A DNA stretch of 9,118 nt, taken from NCBI GenBank assembly GCA_017504335.1, contig JAFVRI010000025.1, forward strand, positions 1 through 9,118, written 5' to 3'. The position numbers and the translations under genes are program-made. Within the stretch, counting starts at the first letter, position 1, and every line of letters begins with the position of its first letter. Positions 6,584 to 9,118 of this stretch are shown here, piece by piece. The notes beneath the pieces were generated by a model. That model was not told the origin of the DNA. It saw only the letters and a program-made list of their open reading frames with translations, and did no database searches. Source of the DNA: Clostridia bacterium. Lineage in GTDB: Bacteria > Bacillota > Clostridia > Oscillospirales > CAG-272.

Positions 6584-8032
6584 ATGAATCCGATTGCATA
6601 CATTTTTTTGGGAATTCTCGCCCTCCTTTTGCTGTTCCTTGGGGTTCTGCTGATCCGAACTCTTCGCTTCAAGCCCAAAAAGCAAGCCCCCGCCTTAGAG
6701 CAGGAGGAGGACTTTGACCGTGACCGTGTTATTGAAAATCTCAGAACACTGGTTCGCTATAAAACCGTATCCTATCGGGATGCGTCCTTGGAGAACGACA
6801 GCGAATTTGAAGGGCTCATTGCCCGTCTGCCCGAGCTGTACCCTCACGTATACGAGGTCTGCTCCCTTACCCGCATGGACGGCAGGGCGTTGCTCTACCG
6901 CTGGAAAGGAAAGCAGGAGGGAGAGCCTACCGTTCTCATGGCACACTACGATGTGGTTCCCGTCAACGAGGCGGATTGGGAAAAGCCCCCCTTTGAGGGA
7001 TTTTTAGAGGACGGTGTGCTTTGGGGGAGAGGCACCCTTGACACCAAGGTAACCTTTGGCGGTGTTCTCTTTGCCGCTGATCATCTGATCGCCGAAGGCT
7101 TTACCCCCGAGCATGATGTATACTTCGCGTTTTCGGGTGGAGAAGAGGTCAACGGAGAGGGCGCTATCCGTATCGTAGATTACTTTGAAGCCAACCACAT
7201 CACCCCCGCTCTGGTATTGGACGAGGGCGGCGCCGTGGTCGAGGGAGTATTCCCCGGTGTCAGTGCGCCCTGCGGCATGATCGGCATTGCCGAAAAGGGC
7301 ATGATGGACGTGCGCTACCGTACAAAATCCGCAGGCGGTCACGCGTCCGCCCCCAAGCCTCACACTCCCGTGGGTGTTCTCTCCTCGGCTTGCTGCAGAA
7401 TCGAAGCAAATCCCTTCCCCTCTCATCTTTCCGAGCCTGTGGCGCAAATGTTCGATACCCTCGGAAGACATTCAACGTTTGTTTATCGTATGATCTTCGC
7501 CAACCTTTGGTGCTTCTCCCCCGTTCTGGATATGATCTGCAAAAAAAGCGGTGGCGAGCTGAACGCGCTGATGCGCACCACGGTGGCATTCACACAAATG
7601 AAGGGCAGCTCCGCTTCCAACGTCATCCCCCCCGAGGCAGAAATGGTATCGAATATTCGTCTGAATCCCTATGATACCATGGAGTCCGCTCTGTCGTATC
7701 TCCAAAAGACGGTCAAGGATGACTCGGTGGAGATCACCGCCATTCACGGCATGAATCCCAGCCGCATCTCGGTGACCGATTGCGATGCCTATGAAAAGGT
7801 TGCCCTTGCGGTCTCTTCCACCTGGAAAGGGACCATTACCACTCCCTACTTGATGGTTCAATGCTCGGACAGCCGCCACTGGGGTAGGATCTCGGACCGT
7901 GTCTATCGCTTCTCCGCTATGGATCTGACCACCGCCGAGCGTGCTACCATTCATGGCAACAACGAGCGCATTCGCATAGAAACCGCCCACCGCGCCTGCG
8001 AATTCTACATCCGCCTCATGCGTCAGGTGTAA
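6584..8032 (+). CDS. Membrane-anchored M20 family metallopeptidase (carboxypeptidase S / PM20D1-like)
   Basis: M20 enzymes are di-zinc hydrolases that cleave C-terminal amino acids, dipeptides or N-acyl amino acids. All expected residues are present: metal ligand H121 and catalytic-site D123 in AHYDVVPV, bridging D153 in GRGTLDTK, the general base and ligand pair E187-E188 in GGEEVNG, D213 in VLDEGG, and H457 in TIHGNN. H253 in GGHAS lies in the lid domain. The 482-residue length and the IHGNNER ending resemble the carboxypeptidase S subgroup. The N-terminus (about 5-27) is a hydrophobic anchor followed by RTLRFKPKK; positive charge after the helix suggests the catalytic domain faces the cytoplasm. 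The gene starts 10 bases after its membrane-protein neighbour with AGGTGA as ribosome binding site, which ties it to the putative transporter. Its stop is the first base triplet before the repeat element. The substrate cannot be told from sequence. Confidence 0.93.
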   Translation: MNPIAYIFLGILALLLLFLGVLLIRTLRFKPKKQAPALEQEEDFDRDRVIENLRTLVRYKTVSYRDASLENDSEFEGLIARLPELYPHVYEVCSLTRMDGRALLYRWKGKQEGEPTVLMAHYDVVPVNEADWEKPPFEGFLEDGVLWGRGTLDTKVTFGGVLFAADHLIAEGFTPEHDVYFAFSGGEEVNGEGAIRIVDYFEANHITPALVLDEGGAVVEGVFPGVSAPCGMIGIAEKGMMDVRYRTKSAGGHASAPKPHTPVGVLSSACCRIEANPFPSHLSEPVAQMFDTLGRHSTFVYRMIFANLWCFSPVLDMICKKSGGELNALMRTTVAFTQMKGSSASNVIPPEAEMVSNIRLNPYDTMESALSYLQKTVKDDSVEITAIHGMNPSRISVTDCDAYEKVALAVSSTWKGTITTPYLMVQCSDSRHWGRISDRVYRFSAMDLTTAERATIHGNNERIRIETAHRACEFYIRLMRQV

Positions 8033-8077
8033 GGACGCGAGGGACGCGAAGGACGCGAAGGACGCAAAGGACGCGGG
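8033..8077 (+). repeat. Left tandem array of five 9-bp units
   Basis: Five consecutive 9-mers are in exact register: GGACGCGAG, GGACGCGAA, GGACGCGAA, GGACGCAAA, GGACGCGGG. The array starts at the first base after the TAA of the M20 gene. The fifth unit is also the outer edge of the 46-bp inverted repeat. Confidence 0.95.
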
Positions 8078-8114
8078 TCGCTTTTGAAAAAGCTCCGCAA
8101 AACTTTTATTACAA
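8069..8114 (+). repeat. Left arm of the 46-bp perfect inverted repeat
   Basis: This arm runs from GGACGCGGGTCGC through TTTTGAAAAAGC to TTTTATTACAA and is the exact reverse complement of 8435-8480. It contains a small self-complementary core (GCTTTT/AAAAGC type). The pairing breaks at 8115 (G) against 8434 (T). Confidence 0.95.
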
Positions 8115-8187
8115 GTTATGACTTGACCCTTCTGCATTGTTCTCATCGTTGTGTGACGAATAGAATATTGTTTTTTCTCTGAGGTTG

Positions 8188-8277
8188 AAAACCGTCGGAC
8201 TGCGTTGCTGAGCCAACATATGCGCAAGCATATGTCCCGAAGCGAAGCGAAGGAGGACACCGACGGTTTTCTTCTTT
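8188..8277 (+). terminator. Long hairpin with GCAA tetraloop and trailing T-rich tract
   Basis: AAAACCGTCGG (8188-8198) pairs perfectly with CCGACGGTTTT (8260-8270). Inside, 8201-8209 can pair with 8241-8249 with one mismatch and two G-U pairs. The tip is a perfect 8-bp stem, ACATATGC/GCATATGT (8216-8223 / 8228-8235), closed by the GNRA-type loop GCAA. The right arm runs into TTTTCTTCTTTTTT, as in a factor-independent terminator for the + strand genes, about 155 bases after the M20 stop. The stem is longer than a usual terminator, so a stable processed RNA end is also possible. Confidence 0.65.
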
Positions 8278-8286
8278 TTTATTTTA

Positions 8287-8324
8287 TTTATAACGGGGCG
8301 ACGTCCTCGACGCACCGTTATAAA
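8287..8324. repeat. Central hairpin 2 of the repeat element
   Basis: TTTATAACGG (8287-8296) pairs perfectly with CCGTTATAAA (8315-8324). One G/A mismatch and three further pairs (GCG 8298-8300 with CGC 8311-8313) extend it. The stem is AT-rich at its base with no clear U-tract on either strand, so I do not call it a terminator. Confidence 0.75.
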
Positions 8325-8326
8325 AC

Positions 8327-8363
8327 GAAATCCGTCGGGACGCCCGAGGGTCCGACGGATTTC
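8327..8363 (-). terminator. Central hairpin 3 of the repeat element, possible terminator for the minus-strand gene
   Basis: GAAATCCGTCGG (8327-8338) pairs perfectly over 12 bases with CCGACGGATTTC (8352-8363), leaving a 13-base loop. On the minus strand the hairpin is followed by G then TTTTATAA, a weak U-tract. Its CCGTCGG/CCGACGG core is the same as in the first hairpin, so arms of the two could pair crosswise. The hairpin is certain; termination on the minus strand is only possible. Confidence 0.5.
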
Positions 8364-8434
8364 TACCTTAGAGAAAAAAGTATCACTCACATCCTACACA
8401 AAGACGAGGAACGTGAATAAAAACAAGCCATATT

Positions 8435-8480
8435 TTGTAATAAAAGTTTTGCGGAGCTTTTTCAAAAGCGACCCGCGTCC
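8435..8480 (-). repeat. Right arm of the 46-bp perfect inverted repeat
   Basis: This is the exact reverse complement of 8069-8114 over all 46 bases, from TTGTAATAAAAG to ACCCGCGTCC. Perfect identity here, against much weaker identity of the adjoining inner 56 bases, means this part is either recently exchanged between arms or under selection. Confidence 0.95.
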
Positions 8481-8515
8481 CCGCATCCTTCGCATCCCCC
8501 GCGTCCCTCGCAGCC
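8472..8515 (-). repeat. Right tandem array of five 8-9-bp units, inverted relative to the left array
   Basis: Read on the minus strand from 8515 downward: GGCTGCGAG, GGACGCGGG, GGATGCGAA, GGATGCGG, GGACGCGGG. It starts directly after the TAA of the AraC-family gene, mirroring the left array, with a few C/T and A/G changes and one unit shortened to eight bases. Confidence 0.9.
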
Positions 8516-9118
8516 TTATCCGAATTTGCGGGCATGCTCGGCAAATTCCGAGGGGGTCATTCCCGCGGTTGCCTTAAAGACCTTGCAGAAGTAGGAGGAA
8601 TTGGCGAAGCCGACGGCAAGAGCGATCTCCTCTACGGAGCCGGCGGAATTGACCAAAAGGGTCTTTGCTTTTTCGACACGGTACTGTTGGATATATTTGG
8701 TCGGAGGAACTCCGAACACCGACTGGAAGATACTGCGATAGTAGGTCTCACCCATTCCCGACATTTTCGCGAGCATGGGGGTGTAGAGATCCTGACGGTG
8801 ATAATGGGTTTCGATGTACTTCACCGAGCGGTGAATGAGACGGTACTTACCCGCCAAGGAATAGGCATAGGATTGAATGGTTGCGATCTGCGTTACCAGA
8901 CTGTACATTTCGGACAAACACTTGGAGTGATAGGCAGGGCCGCGCAGATTCCAGTAGTGGTGAATATTCTTCACCGCGGCCAAGAGCTCGCTTTCTCCGC
9001 CTGTAAAGAAGGCGCAGGCAACTGCGCCCTCCGTAGCGGTTGCGTCAAATTCCATGACAGTGCAAGCACCCTCTTCCTCAATAGAAAGCTCGTATTCGGT
9101 TCCCTTGGGAAGAAACAC
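8516..9118 (-). CDS. AraC-family transcriptional regulator, N-terminal part outside the window
   Basis: The gene reads leftward and enters from the window's right edge; the visible 200 residues are its C-terminal part, and the GTG at the edge is probably an internal valine codon. The first 15 or so residues (FLPKGTEYEL) look like the end of a cupin-type ligand-binding domain, followed by a mainly helical linker. The C-terminal domain holds two AraC-type helix-turn-helix units at about 112-136 (YTPMLAKMSGMGETYYRSIF) and 161-192, the second with the classic EIALAVGFANSSYFCKVFKA and GMTPSEF. Such proteins usually control nearby sugar or stress genes in response to a small molecule. The target is unknown: its neighbour upstream is not visible, and the module to the left is convergent. 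The TAA stop abuts the repeat element, but the C-terminus looks complete. Confidence 0.93.
   Translation of the reverse strand: MFLPKGTEYELSIEEEGACTVMEFDATATEGAVACAFFTGGESELLAAVKNIHHYWNLRGPAYHSKCLSEMYSLVTQIATIQSYAYSLAGKYRLIHRSVKYIETHYHRQDLYTPMLAKMSGMGETYYRSIFQSVFGVPPTKYIQQYRVEKAKTLLVNSAGSVEEIALAVGFANSSYFCKVFKATAGMTPSEFAEHARKFG

Larger units (their letters stand above)
8033..8515. repeat. Nested inverted-repeat element filling the convergent intergenic region
   Basis: The whole 483-base gap between two convergent stop codons reads as one self-complementary structure. From outside in, both ends have five GGAYGCRRR units; a perfect 46-bp inverted repeat (8069-8114 / 8435-8480) includes the innermost unit. 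Diverged but alignable 56-bp stretches follow, then a 15-bp near-perfect repeat (TTTTTTCTCTGAGGT at 8171-8185 against ACCTTAGAGAAAAAA at 8365-8379, one G-T position). Three hairpins form the centre. Including the flanking stops, both ends read TAAGG inward. No credible gene is inside. The symmetry suggests a MITE-like or REP-like extragenic element; terminator use is likely. Mobility is inferred, as no transposase gene or convincing target duplication beyond a possible TA is visible. Confidence 0.85.

Noticed and set aside
7472..8260. 262-codon minus strand open frame with an FASFASFASLASL-like run
   Set aside because: It is antisense to the well-supported M20 gene, and the low-complexity run is just the translation of the 9-bp tandem repeat.
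8109..8390. 93-codon minus strand open frame inside the repeat element
   Set aside because: It covers the same hairpins on the opposite strand and also yields an LREK stretch because the DNA is self-complementary. It has no protein-like character.
8205..8420. 71-codon + strand open frame inside the repeat element
   Set aside because: It lies wholly within the hairpin-rich inverted-repeat region, has no convincing ribosome binding site, and its LREK-coding stretch comes from the mirrored repeat sequence. It is best seen as a chance frame.
8033..8515. CRISPR array
   Set aside because: The repeats are 9-bp units without spacers and are mirrored at both ends, unlike repeat-spacer arrays. No cas gene is nearby.

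Overview
The window looks like chromosomal DNA from a Clostridia-type Bacillota, probably an uncultured gut lineage. The basis is the gene order rsmB-rlmN-(PASTA protein)-rsgA-thiN, a rearranged form of the conserved Firmicute block rsmB-rlmN-prpC-prkC-rsgA-rpe-thiN, together with strong AAGGAGG-like ribosome binding sites and C-ending codon preference. No rRNA, tRNA, CRISPR array or recognisable transposase gene is present.

Positions 2-5140 (+ strand) hold a translation and ribosome-maintenance block: the 3' part of rsmB (16S rRNA m5C methyltransferase), rlmN (radical SAM 23S rRNA/tRNA m2A methyltransferase), a single-pass membrane protein with four extracytoplasmic PASTA repeats but no kinase domain, rsgA (30S-maturation GTPase) and thiN (thiamine pyrophosphokinase). 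The phosphatase prpC, the kinase part of prkC, and rpe are missing from their usual places. A perfect 8-bp inverted repeat just before the PASTA gene can bury its Shine-Dalgarno sequence.

Positions 5161-8032 (+ strand, short gaps throughout) hold a three-gene module that looks like one functional unit: a DUF5058-type multispanning membrane protein, a second multispanning membrane protein of similar size, and an M20-family metallopeptidase with an N-terminal membrane anchor and all expected metal and catalytic residues. The charge pattern puts the peptidase domain on the cytoplasmic side, which suggests an uptake-then-hydrolysis system for a peptide or N-acyl amino acid. The substrate is unknown.

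Positions 8033-8515 contain no credible gene. The whole space between two convergent genes is one nested, nearly symmetrical inverted-repeat element. Each outer end has five copies of a 9-bp GGAYGCRRR unit directly abutting a gene's TAA stop codon. Inside these lies a 46-bp perfect inverted repeat (counting the innermost 9-mer), then diverged arms, then a centre of three hairpins, the first followed by a T-rich tract. It resembles a MITE-like repeat that also serves as a terminator.

Positions 8516-9118 (- strand) are the 3' part of an AraC-family regulator gene that runs off the window. All eight + strand genes are tightly packed and could be read together. The convergent regulator is separated from them by the repeat element.
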